Of a stretch of 64,000 nucleotides of DNA, positions 49,555-57,568 are shown one piece after another. The notes under the pieces were generated by a model that saw only the letters and a program-made list of their open reading frames with translations, was not told the origin of the DNA and ran no database searches. The first letter of the stretch is position 1, and every line of letters begins with the position of its first letter. The stretch lies in NCBI GenBank assembly GCA_022264855.1, contig JABYQU010000050.1, positions 248,001 through 312,000 of the forward strand, in the 5' to 3' direction. Origin of the DNA: Lenzites betulinus. Lineage: Eukaryota > Basidiomycota > Agaricomycetes > Polyporales > Polyporaceae. A program made the position numbers and the translations under genes.

Positions 49555-49567
49555 TGTCAAAATGCTG

Positions 49568-49914
49568 ATGGAGGTCGAGTCTGCGCTCATACGTGCACAC
49601 ATTCGACCGCGTCGTCTTGTGCGGCTGGTCGCCGCCCCACACGTAGCTGAGCTCCACGTAGCGGCCACGTTCGCCCGCGGAAGACTGCACGAGACGCGGA
49701 CGCGCGATGTTTGTACAGTTCATGAGCCGCTTTGGTAGCCTGCTTCCGTCCGCGCCGGGGATCGAGATTTGTCTGCAGCGTTCGTGTTCCTTCTCGCTGG
49801 TCTGGATGGATCTACGAGCTAATTTGAACCCTCCCGTTGATCCTACATCGAGCAGATGCGCGTGGGTTCTCGTATATGGCGCCGCGGGATGATCTGGTGG
49901 CTCGTCACAACATA
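49568..49914 (-). pseudogene. HET-domain gene, 5'-side fragment
   Basis: On the minus strand this reads LPKRLMNC, RPRLVQSS and then YVELSYVWGGDQPHKTT, the conserved opening of the HET domain. On the low-coordinate side it stops at the Plavaka end. On the high-coordinate side it stops at a TA dinucleotide (49913-49914) followed by the Tc1 terminus, so the N-terminal part of the gene is gone from this window. HET proteins mediate self/non-self recognition and programmed cell death after hyphal fusion. Confidence 0.82.
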
Positions 49915-50781
49915 CAGTGGCGGCCAAAAGTATCTCCCCACCCCCCTTTTTTTGTGATTCCCAGGAAACTGGCCCTCCTACATATTATCAAATATAATAT
50001 ATATTCATGGTATACTGAGTGTATTCATATGCATATACTTGCTTAATTCCTGGGTGGAATAGGAGCGCATGGGACACGGGCGCTTATTTTGGCGCTTGCC
50101 AGCGAATAGGATCCTCAGAGCATTCTGCTCATTTGCACATCTACCATTCACACTATTGCCAAATCTTTTACACACCTCACTTCTCAACCTCCTAATCTCT
50201 CCCTCTGTACAAATGGTTTCGCTTTCTTGCGCAAAACGCGCGAAAATTCTTCATCTTTATCACACCTCCTCTTCCAACCCCCCCTCCATCACTTCAATCG
50301 CCCGTGCCTGTCAATGTGATCGCAAGACCGTCCGCCGAACCATTCGTGACTACAAAGAAGATGGTGACCTACACTATGAGCGCCCCCGCTCAGGCCGACC
50401 TCGCATTCTCTCTCCCAGGGATCTCAACTTGATCAAGTTGTCGCTTGCACGATCCGAGGTTGCCAATGCAACTGAAGCTCAGCGTCAAGTTGCTCCCCAG
50501 GCCAGCGCCCGTACAGTGCGTAGAAACCTTGCTGAGATCGGGCTCAAGGGACGGGTGCGACGTCAGAAGCCATACCTCAGTCCTCTCAACTGGAGACAGC
50601 GGAAGACGTGGGCGAGGGATGTTGCAGATTGGGGTGATGAACAGTGGAGGCTGGTTGTCTTCTCAGATGAGTCGAAGTTCAATCTTTTTGGCTCAGATGG
50701 GAGGCAATATTGCCGACGAAGGGTTGGGGAGGAGTTTTGGGACCGGAATGTCAAGAAGGTGGTGAAGGGAGGGGGAGGAAG
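49915..50781 (+). mobile_element. Tc1/mariner element, 3' half missing
   Basis: Begins CAGTGGCGGCCAAAAGTATC directly after a TA, the usual Tc1 target and terminus. Contains the transposase start (50213) and stops at 50781, where the LTR of the chromovirus begins. The second half of the element and its second terminus are not found beyond the retroelement. Confidence 0.8.
50213..50781 (+). pseudogene. Tc1-family transposase, truncated
   Basis: ATG at 50213 (MVSLSCAKRAKILHLYH). It has an N-terminal helix-turn-helix (ITSIARACQCDRKTVRRTIRDY), the GRPR-like motif ERPRSGRPR, and a second HTH (ASARTVRRNLAEIGLKGRVRR). The first catalytic Asp is in VVFSDESKF. The chain is cut at a GGGGS stretch, before the second Asp and the final Asp/Glu of the DDE triad, so it cannot be catalytic. 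Upstream in-frame sequence from 50069 is probably leader. Confidence 0.85.
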
Positions 50782-51005
50782 TGTAATTGATACGGTCGCC
50801 TTAGCTCTCGAGCGGGTTGACTGGATCAAGCGGTGTATTGTTCGTAGAGTAAAGCGATACTACAACACAAGCCGTTCATCAATATATATACTACCTACTG
50901 TATAGTACCAAAGCCACCGCCAAGTCTAGAGGCTTGGCGGACTCGCGGGCGCTTACGCGGGCGCCTATACTCGTCCAGTGGACGAGTAGTAATCGCCCCG
51001 TTACA
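50782..51005 (-). repeat. 3' LTR of the chromovirus
   Basis: TG...CA ends, with TGTAA/TTACA as 5-bp inverted termini. Contains two hairpins: CCGCCAAG/CTTGGCGG stems at 50917-50940 and the 19-bp palindrome ACTCGTCCAGTGGACGAGT at 50969-50987. Confidence 0.93.
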
Positions 51006-51017
51006 CCCTCCCCCTCT
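51006..51017 (-). promoter_or_regulatory. Polypurine tract for plus-strand priming
   Basis: On the element strand AGAGGGGGAGGG lies directly before the 3' LTR, the standard place for the reverse-transcription plus-strand primer. Confidence 0.75.
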
Positions 51018-51055
51018 GGAATGTATCTACAGTCCATGAATCTATCCACTGGCGG

Positions 51056-52483
51056 CTATGCCAGGCCCATGGGCTCGTCCCCCTGCTCATCGTCCGTCCC
51101 GAAGTCCACGAGCTCTTCCTCAGGTAATCCCCCCGCTGCATACGTCGGAAGGACCACGGGGTTCGCCGTTGGTTTGACCTCCACCGGCATGACGTTGGAG
51201 TCAAATGCCACCGGTCCCCAGTTGAGCGCCTCGCGGGGAACCACCGACGTACGCAAGACCGAGGCGTCAAAGTCTGTCGTCGATGAGACGTCCTTCAGGA
51301 CGTCGATGCCTGGGCAGTCTAGCAGGCGCGGTAGTCGTTCCCGGGTCAAGCGACCCCACCGTTCGCAGAACTGGACGACGTCCTCCTCGTTGCCGACGCC
51401 GAATTCGGACAACCAGGCAGCGAGCCGAATACAGTCGACCTCCATGAACGGGTAGGGCGCGGCGGGACGGCGCTCGGACACCACGTACCCGCCCAACGTG
51501 CAGATATGGGCGTATAGCCCGGGCACCGAGAACAGCGCGATGGAGACCATCCGCAGCGCCACGTGACGCGCCTTGTATTCACCCACTCGACCATGGGCAG
51601 GGACCGACAGAGTGGCCTTCATAACGCCAGCAGCGCGGGCGTCGACAATGTTCGGGACGGAGAAAGTCGTATACCCCCGGGCCGGAATCTGTCCAGACGC
51701 AGTGCGCACCCCAGTTCCCCAATATTCCGTAGGAATATTGCGGTAGTACCGGAGTACCTGACTGTCCCCTGCGTCCAACGCCGGGTAGCGCAACCGATTG
51801 GGCGCCATGGACGGGTAATACTCGGCCAAGTCCAACTGGCGACGATTGTCCAGGGCACGGTCATCCCAGGAGGCGACTGCCAGCAGGTAGCGCACTCCCG
51901 CCGATCGACGCAGCTCGCCGTGGTTGTACAACCATCGGAGTGCCCGCCAGTACGTGGTGGCCATCGGTTCCCGCTCCACCACGACCCACCATCGGAGGTT
52001 GTGCGCTTGCACGACCGTAGAAATGGTGGTCGCGGCCCACTTGCCAGCACTCGCCGTCTGTCCAGCGAACTGTTCGAGCATCTGCTGGACATCCACCGGT
52101 CGCGAGTTCTTGCCGCGCACTTTGGACACCCGAATCCCTTCATTGCCTTCGGCGGACGGACTCATGTCCGTCCGGCGCGCATGGATGGGGTCGGGGAAGG
52201 GGCAGTCCGATTCACGGACCAGCGCTTCCCCTTCCATCACGTCGTCCTCGTCCGACCCATCTTCCACATCCATGGCCGCGTACTCCTCCGCCATCGACAT
52301 CGCCGACTTCCATCGAAGATACCACGGCGACAGAGGCTGAGTCGTGGCCTCCAACACTTCGTCGGGCCGGTGCATCAACGCAGTGATCTGTCCAGGGGAC
52401 AGACCCTTGGTGGTCGGTAACGCGATCAGGCGCGGCGCGATTGCAGAGGAGCCCCCAGCGGTCTGGGAGTCGACGGCGGGCAT
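51056..52483 (-). CDS. Retroelement extra ORF B (unknown)
   Basis: 475 residues, intact, ending 50 bp before the 3' LTR. Acidic segment near residues 70-90 (MDVEDGSDEDDVMEGE). A mixed helical region follows with Trp/Tyr-rich stretches (LRWWVVVEREPMATTYWRALRWLYNHGELRR) and an acidic tail. No membrane span or signal peptide, so it is not a typical env. No known domain recognised. Its ATG lies 58 bp inside the end of ORF A in another frame, which suggests reinitiation, frameshifting or splicing for expression. Extra ORFs between pol and the 3' LTR occur in some Ty3/gypsy elements; I do not recognise this one. Confidence 0.7.
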   Translation of the reverse strand: MPAVDSQTAGGSSAIAPRLIALPTTKGLSPGQITALMHRPDEVLEATTQPLSPWYLRWKSAMSMAEEYAAMDVEDGSDEDDVMEGEALVRESDCPFPDPIHARRTDMSPSAEGNEGIRVSKVRGKNSRPVDVQQMLEQFAGQTASAGKWAATTISTVVQAHNLRWWVVVEREPMATTYWRALRWLYNHGELRRSAGVRYLLAVASWDDRALDNRRQLDLAEYYPSMAPNRLRYPALDAGDSQVLRYYRNIPTEYWGTGVRTASGQIPARGYTTFSVPNIVDARAAGVMKATLSVPAHGRVGEYKARHVALRMVSIALFSVPGLYAHICTLGGYVVSERRPAAPYPFMEVDCIRLAAWLSEFGVGNEEDVVQFCERWGRLTRERLPRLLDCPGIDVLKDVSSTTDFDASVLRTSVVPREALNWGPVAFDSNVMPVEVKPTANPVVLPTYAAGGLPEEELVDFGTDDEQGDEPMGLA

Positions 52484-53424
52484 ACGGGGCGGCTTGGTCC
52501 CGGGTCCAGGTGGACGGGTTGAGGGGGCGGGCGTCCGCTGGACGTCCTGCCCCCGCGTGGCCCCATCGTTGGTGGGGGAGTAGGGTCGCGCGGCCGCTTG
52601 GTGACCATAGCCGTGGGCGGAGGTTGCTCAGTCAGCCTGCGCGCCAGTGGCAAAGGCGGCCGGGATTGGATACGGTCCGCCAACGACACTGCCGCGGGTG
52701 GGGCTGCGATCTCGGGCGGGCTCACGGCCACTGGAGGTGCGGTGGGCGGTGGCGAGGTAGCTCGCGGGGGAAGAGACCGAGGACGAGGGGAACGGGACTG
52801 CGAGCGGGACGTCGGACTTCGTGACCGCGACTGACGGTCGTCGAGACGACGCTCCAGCCGCCGCACAGTCTCACGCAGCTGGTTGCGATCCTCTCGTAGG
52901 TCGTCGTAGTCGAGCTGTAGTTCCCGGTGCTTCTCACCGAGCTTGTCGTATCGATGCCCCAAGTCGTTGAGCTCGAGGCGCAGTTCCCCGATAGTGCGAC
53001 TCAGCTGGGCGTTCTCGGTAGAGAGGCCCAGCGCCGTTTGCCAGGGATTGGGCTCAGGAGCCTGCGAAGTCGAGGGCGCGTGCCATCCTCCTTGGATGTG
53101 CGTCCCCGCGTGGCCTGTGGAGGACCCTTGGGGGGCCAGGTTTAGTCCAGTAGGACCAAAGCCTCGCCCGGAGTATTCAGAATAGGGCGCCACTGTCGGT
53201 CCGGCAGGACCGACAGCGCGCCCGGCGTAGTCGTATTGCGCGGTCGCGGCGTGTCCTGTAGGACCCGCCGTCCGCCCGTAGTCGTGGAGGGGGCCAGGTC
53301 CTGCCGGACCTGGTCCTCTCCCAATGCTCTGGCGAGCGCTCCCTCCCCCTCTGGAACTTCCTGGCGGCGGTCGGGAGCCGGATTGCGGCGCGGTGGCGTG
53401 GTGGTCGTGCGAGTGGGGATGCAT
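52426..53424 (-). CDS. Retroelement extra ORF A (coiled coil, RS-rich)
   Basis: 332 residues. His/Gly/Pro-rich N-terminus with GPTG/GPAG motifs. Residues about 135-195 form a strong coiled coil (TENAQLSRTIGELRLELNDLGHRYDKLGEKHRELQ...) by heptad pattern. This is followed by an Arg/Ser-rich block (RSRSPTSRSQSRSPRPRS) and a Pro-rich tail. No catalytic motif. Such a layout could suit an RNA-binding or particle-associated protein, which is inference. A 376-bp gap separates it from the end of pol; I see no promoter there. Confidence 0.65.
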   Translation of the reverse strand: MHPHSHDHHATAPQSGSRPPPGSSRGGGSARQSIGRGPGPAGPGPLHDYGRTAGPTGHAATAQYDYAGRAVGPAGPTVAPYSEYSGRGFGPTGLNLAPQGSSTGHAGTHIQGGWHAPSTSQAPEPNPWQTALGLSTENAQLSRTIGELRLELNDLGHRYDKLGEKHRELQLDYDDLREDRNQLRETVRRLERRLDDRQSRSRSPTSRSQSRSPRPRSLPPRATSPPPTAPPVAVSPPEIAAPPAAVSLADRIQSRPPLPLARRLTEQPPPTAMVTKRPRDPTPPPTMGPRGGRTSSGRPPPQPVHLDPGPSRPVCPPSTPRPLGAPLQSRRA

Positions 53425-53800
53425 GTTGGGGCGGGTGATGGCCGAGCGCTGAAAGCAAGTGCCAGCGCCATACCGAGCTTTAGAGTTTCGCGACGGGGTT
53501 CAAATTTCAACCCCCGCCAGGAACTGTATGGCAAGCTTCTCCGGCCAATGCCGCCGGTTACTCAAACTAAACGCCGGCGGCTTTTGCCGCGGCCACGTGT
53601 AACCCACAAGTCGCCCGATCGCCAAGTCCTTCGCGGACTCTGTTCACGCGCCCCTCATCCTCACTTCCGCTGTTCTCCGCCAGGCCACTCGCACCCTACT
53701 ACGCCACGGCTGCCTGCCGTCTTCGTCGCGCCCACCGTCGATTCAGCAGAATCGGTGGCAGGGCTGCGCAACCCAGGCACCACGTCCACCGCAACGGCAC
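53425..53800. other. Gap between pol and extra ORF A
   Basis: No coding frame on the element strand that joins pol to ORF A without stops. It contains a short CACGTG-bearing stretch near 53595. An internal promoter or splice sites may lie here, but I cannot show it. Confidence 0.35.
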
Positions 53801-56800
53801 CTAGGACGCCACAGCTGGCACCCTCTTCCTGGGAAGGAGGTGCCAGTCCTCGACCCCCATCAGTGCCAAATACTCGTCCAACGCCTGCAACTCGCGGCAA
53901 TTCGTCAGAGGCTCCCAGGTGTGATCGCCCAACGTCCAGTGGACGAGGAATTCCACCGTCTTCCCCTTCCACCGGTGTCCTGCAATGGAATCAACCACCC
54001 ACTCACCGTCGTCCGGCTCGCCGAAATCGTAAACTTTACGCGTCTCACGACCCGGGAACAACGCGGTGTCATTGTCATAGTGAGGGCGCAGCAATGACGC
54101 GTGGAATGTCGGATGGATTCGTCGCTGGACGAGTTCCACTGGTAAGTCCAGGGTATACGTTGATGACGTCGGGTGCGCAGCCGTCACTCGATATGGGCCA
54201 ATGAATTTAGGTGCCAGCTTCCGAGCCCGATTCCGGGGTAGGGAGAGGTTCTTGGTTGACAAGTACACCCTGTCGCCCACTTCGAAAGGCTTCGTCTCTT
54301 CTCCCCGCCTCCGATTAGCGAAATGAGTCTGCGTCACCCGAGCAGCAATGATCGCGTCATGAGCTTCATACAACGTCCACCGTGCACGTTCTGCGAACGC
54401 CTGCACGCCCGGGAACACCGCCTCCTTCGGGCGGAACGCGGACATGCGCGGCATGTATCCGTAGTTCAACTCGAACGGGGCATGTCCCGTAGTGGCGCTC
54501 ACCGACGAGTTGATCGCGAATTCCACCAACGGCACCTTGGCTACCCAGTCCTTCTGATCGGGCTGTACTACTGCGCGCAGAATCTGGGATACATTCCGTA
54601 TCGCCCGCTCCGACGCGCCGTCCGTCTGCGGATGGAACGCTGTGGACATCAATAATGATGTGCCCAATATCCGATGGACCTCCTTCCAGAAGGCCGACGT
54701 AAACTTGGAGTCGCGGTCCGAGACGATCGTCTCTGGGAGGCCATGCAAGCGCACGACCTCCCGAATGTACAAGTCAGCAATAGTGGCGGCGCCGTCGGTC
54801 ACCTTGCATGGGATGAGGTGCACCATGCTCGTCAGCCTGCATATCACCACCCACATGTAGTTGTACCCAACTACGTCGGGGAACGGCCCCACAAAGTCCA
54901 TGCCAATGGACTGCCATGGGAATAGAGGGATGGGCATGACGTGCAATAATCCCGCCGGGCGGGCATTGGAAGCCTTGGATGTCTGGCATGTCCCGCAGGA
55001 CACACAGAATCTCTCGATATCGCCATGCATCCTTGGCCACCAGACCCATCGCCTCAAGTACTCCGATGTTTTCAGCGCGCCCAAATGCCCAATAGTCGCG
55101 TGAGCGTGATCGATGACCAACTCAGTCAGCGAACGCTTTCGCAGCAATCCGTGTGGAATGCACACTGCGTCGGCACCTAATCGTGTACGAACGTACAATA
55201 ATCCGTTCTTCACCGAGAAGTTGGGGTGGGCTGGCAAGTTCTCCAGAACTTTGCTGAACGTCCGGTCCGATCCGTAACTCGACTTCACCCTATCCCAATA
55301 CCCATCGGATTGCCCCATCACTACGTCAAGAGCATCGCCGTCCTGTAACGCGTCGCGTACAGTAACATGCGGAGTGGAGTGCGGGGGAACGGGTACTACT
55401 GTACTCGTGTCCTTCATGTTAGCCGCCTCCACCTCTCTATCCTCGACAAGTTCCCGTATAGCGCGCAATCCCTCACGCAGTCCTTGGATTTCGTCTCGCC
55501 GGACGTTGGGCAGCTCCTCTAGGTCCGGGTCCAACCGTACATCGGCATTGACGTACATCTCAGATGAGTGAATCTCGTCTGGCGCATCGTTCTCGTAGTA
55601 TCTCGACAGGCAGTCCGCTACCTTGTTCAATTTTCCTTCTACGTGGACGATCTCCATGTCGAACCGGGAGAGGTACTCGTCCCACCGGATGAGCCGACTG
55701 TTTTTGGTTTCACGAATGACCCGTCGCATTGTGACCAATGCTTCGTGGTCTGTCGCAATCCGAATCTTACGGCCCAGCAATCGGTCTTCCCATTTCATGA
55801 GGGCTTCCAGTATGCCCAGCGCCTCGTGCTTGTAGGTCTTATAAGACCTCTGTGCCGAGGTGAACTTCTTAGACATGAATCCCGCCGGTCGACACGTCCT
55901 CCAGTCGGGTCCTTGGCCATAGAGTGCCCCCACCCCTACCACCGACCCGTCCGTAATGATCCATATCGGATCAGGGCATTCAGGGTCTATTGGTTTAAGC
56001 ACTGGCACCTTGCACGCCAGAGCCTTGATATTGTCCAGGCACGATTGATGGAGCGGGCGCCAATGGAATGGAGTACCATTCCGGCATATGCTCTCCAATG
56101 GTGAAGTATACGCCGATACATCAGGCATGAAGTGTGCCAAGTACTGTACTAGGCCAAGGAACCGTTGCACCTCCACTTGGGAACGAGGTGGCCGCCAGTC
56201 CCGTATCGTTGCCATCTTATCCATATCCGCGTGCAATCCCCGGTCGTCAATGATGTGACCTAGGCAATCCATGCGGGGCGAGTACAGGTCCAGTTTGGAC
56301 CGACTGATGTACAGTTTCTGCTCCCGCAATCGGTCGAACACCAGTCGCAGGTGCTCCTCGTGTTCCGCAATCGTCCGCGAGTACACGAATATATCATCCA
56401 GATATACGTGTACAAAGATGCCTATGTATTCTCGGAACATCCACGTCATGAGACGTTGGAATGTGCCAGGAGCATTGCAGTCGCCTTGTTGCATGACGTG
56501 GGACACCCCGGTCCCAAATATGGTGGAGAAGGCCGTCTTCCAGACATCCGCCACTTCAATCCTGATCTGCTCATAAGCATCCGACATATCAATCTTGGAT
56601 CGATATCTCGCCCGGGCCACGTCCACTCTAATATTCTCCTGGTCGGGGAACGGCGTCACGTCTTTCAACGTGTTGTCGTTTCGTTGTCGGGCGTCAATGA
56701 CAGTACGGAGCTTCCCACTCTTCTTGAGTACACACAGCATGGGTGCAGCCTGGTTCACTGGGCGCATTTCCCACCATCCCGCCTCGACGTACCGATTCCA

Positions 56801-57544
56801 CTTCGCCAGAAGTTCCGGTCTCGCCGCGTCGGGACATCGGGGGTGATGGTAATTGTACTGCTTGCTCTCGTCTATGAGCGGGATGCGATGATTGATCTCG
56901 CGCATTGGCGGCAACGTTAAGGGTATAGGCCCCAATAGATCCTCACATGCTTCGAACCATTTCTTACGCAATGGTTCGAGTGTCTCCGGGGCCCTCATCA
57001 CCTCCTCCGGCGTCTCGTCACGGAGGTACTGGAGTACCTCTGTATACATAATCTCGTTCACCCCGTACTTGTCTTCCCGGCCGAACTTATCGCGGGGTAT
57101 CCCTTGGGAAGAGTGTAGGCCGACTCGGCCTCTGCCCCCAATCTCGGGCATATCCGACGGGTTGCGCGGGTCAGGTTTCCACTTGAAGTGGTAACGTCGC
57201 GGAGTCTCACTATCCTCAGGATATACGAGCTCGACCGTTCGCTGTGGATACAGGGTATCTCCAGGCGGTAAACCCGTCACATTACTCCTCTTTGGTACGA
57301 TGGTCGGCTCCCGTTCCTCAGAACGGGGTAGTGGCCCCTTCGCTGATTTCTCGTCCCAAGTCTGTCCTGCAGGACAGTCATCGTCCGGCATCTCCGTGTC
57401 AATCTCGTTGCGTTCTTGATTTGCCGTATATATTGCGTCCACCACGTAAGGGAGATGGTCCGCCAATACACGTGACGGGGCAGTATGGGCGACTGACCCG
57501 TCCACGTCCTCCTGTTCTTCTACTGAAGTAGGAGGATTGGCCAT
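53801..57544 (-). CDS. Retrotransposon pol: RT, RNase H, integrase, chromodomain
   Basis: 1,247 residues, uninterrupted. RT begins near GWWEMRPVNQAAPMLCVLKKSG, with KIDMSDAYEQIR (first Asp) and the catalytic YLDDIF near residue 378. RNase H: ITDGSVVGVGA (about 530), HEALGILEAL, TDHEAL. The integrase zinc-binding domain (H-H and C-x2-C, CVSCGTCQTSK) is at about 800-840. The DDE core has IGMDFVGPFPD (about 880), VSDRDSKF (about 941) and GASERAIRN (about 975). A chromodomain (EWVVDSIAGHRWKGKTVEFLVHW...TWEPLTN) lies near residues 1178-1225, typical of chromoviruses and thought to direct integration. In the same frame as gag, after one UGA. Confidence 0.95.
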   Translation of the reverse strand: MANPPTSVEEQEDVDGSVAHTAPSRVLADHLPYVVDAIYTANQERNEIDTEMPDDDCPAGQTWDEKSAKGPLPRSEEREPTIVPKRSNVTGLPPGDTLYPQRTVELVYPEDSETPRRYHFKWKPDPRNPSDMPEIGGRGRVGLHSSQGIPRDKFGREDKYGVNEIMYTEVLQYLRDETPEEVMRAPETLEPLRKKWFEACEDLLGPIPLTLPPMREINHRIPLIDESKQYNYHHPRCPDAARPELLAKWNRYVEAGWWEMRPVNQAAPMLCVLKKSGKLRTVIDARQRNDNTLKDVTPFPDQENIRVDVARARYRSKIDMSDAYEQIRIEVADVWKTAFSTIFGTGVSHVMQQGDCNAPGTFQRLMTWMFREYIGIFVHVYLDDIFVYSRTIAEHEEHLRLVFDRLREQKLYISRSKLDLYSPRMDCLGHIIDDRGLHADMDKMATIRDWRPPRSQVEVQRFLGLVQYLAHFMPDVSAYTSPLESICRNGTPFHWRPLHQSCLDNIKALACKVPVLKPIDPECPDPIWIITDGSVVGVGALYGQGPDWRTCRPAGFMSKKFTSAQRSYKTYKHEALGILEALMKWEDRLLGRKIRIATDHEALVTMRRVIRETKNSRLIRWDEYLSRFDMEIVHVEGKLNKVADCLSRYYENDAPDEIHSSEMYVNADVRLDPDLEELPNVRRDEIQGLREGLRAIRELVEDREVEAANMKDTSTVVPVPPHSTPHVTVRDALQDGDALDVVMGQSDGYWDRVKSSYGSDRTFSKVLENLPAHPNFSVKNGLLYVRTRLGADAVCIPHGLLRKRSLTELVIDHAHATIGHLGALKTSEYLRRWVWWPRMHGDIERFCVSCGTCQTSKASNARPAGLLHVMPIPLFPWQSIGMDFVGPFPDVVGYNYMWVVICRLTSMVHLIPCKVTDGAATIADLYIREVVRLHGLPETIVSDRDSKFTSAFWKEVHRILGTSLLMSTAFHPQTDGASERAIRNVSQILRAVVQPDQKDWVAKVPLVEFAINSSVSATTGHAPFELNYGYMPRMSAFRPKEAVFPGVQAFAERARWTLYEAHDAIIAARVTQTHFANRRRGEETKPFEVGDRVYLSTKNLSLPRNRARKLAPKFIGPYRVTAAHPTSSTYTLDLPVELVQRRIHPTFHASLLRPHYDNDTALFPGRETRKVYDFGEPDDGEWVVDSIAGHRWKGKTVEFLVHWTLGDHTWEPLTNCRELQALDEYLALMGVEDWHLLPRKRVPAVAS

Positions 57545-57565
57545 AGTGGACCACTCCTGCTCAAG

Positions 57566-57568
57566 TCA
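57566..57568 (-). promoter_or_regulatory. In-frame UGA between gag-protease and pol
   Basis: On the element strand the gag frame ends in TGA followed by CTTGAG, and the frame stays open through 18 nt to the pol ATG. UGA followed by C is a leaky stop context, so pol could be made by readthrough as a gag-pol fusion. Reinitiation at the pol ATG, 21 nt downstream of the stop, is the alternative. Confidence 0.5.

Larger units (their letters stand above)
41118..49567. mobile_element. Complete Plavaka (CACTA-like) DNA transposon, 8,450 bp
   Basis: Ends are inverted: CAGGATTTTGACA at 41118-41130 and TGTCAAAATGCTG at 49555-49567 (12 of 13 positions match as inverted repeats). The flanking dinucleotide AT occurs on both sides (41116-41117 and 49568-49569), a 2-bp target duplication. 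Inside are the transposase gene (minus, 41384-44797), a divergently transcribed accessory gene (plus, 45422-48182) and a minisatellite (48297-48960). The target is the HET-domain gene. Plavaka is known as an EnSpm/CACTA-related superfamily of basidiomycetes; assignment rests on the transposase. Confidence 0.85.
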
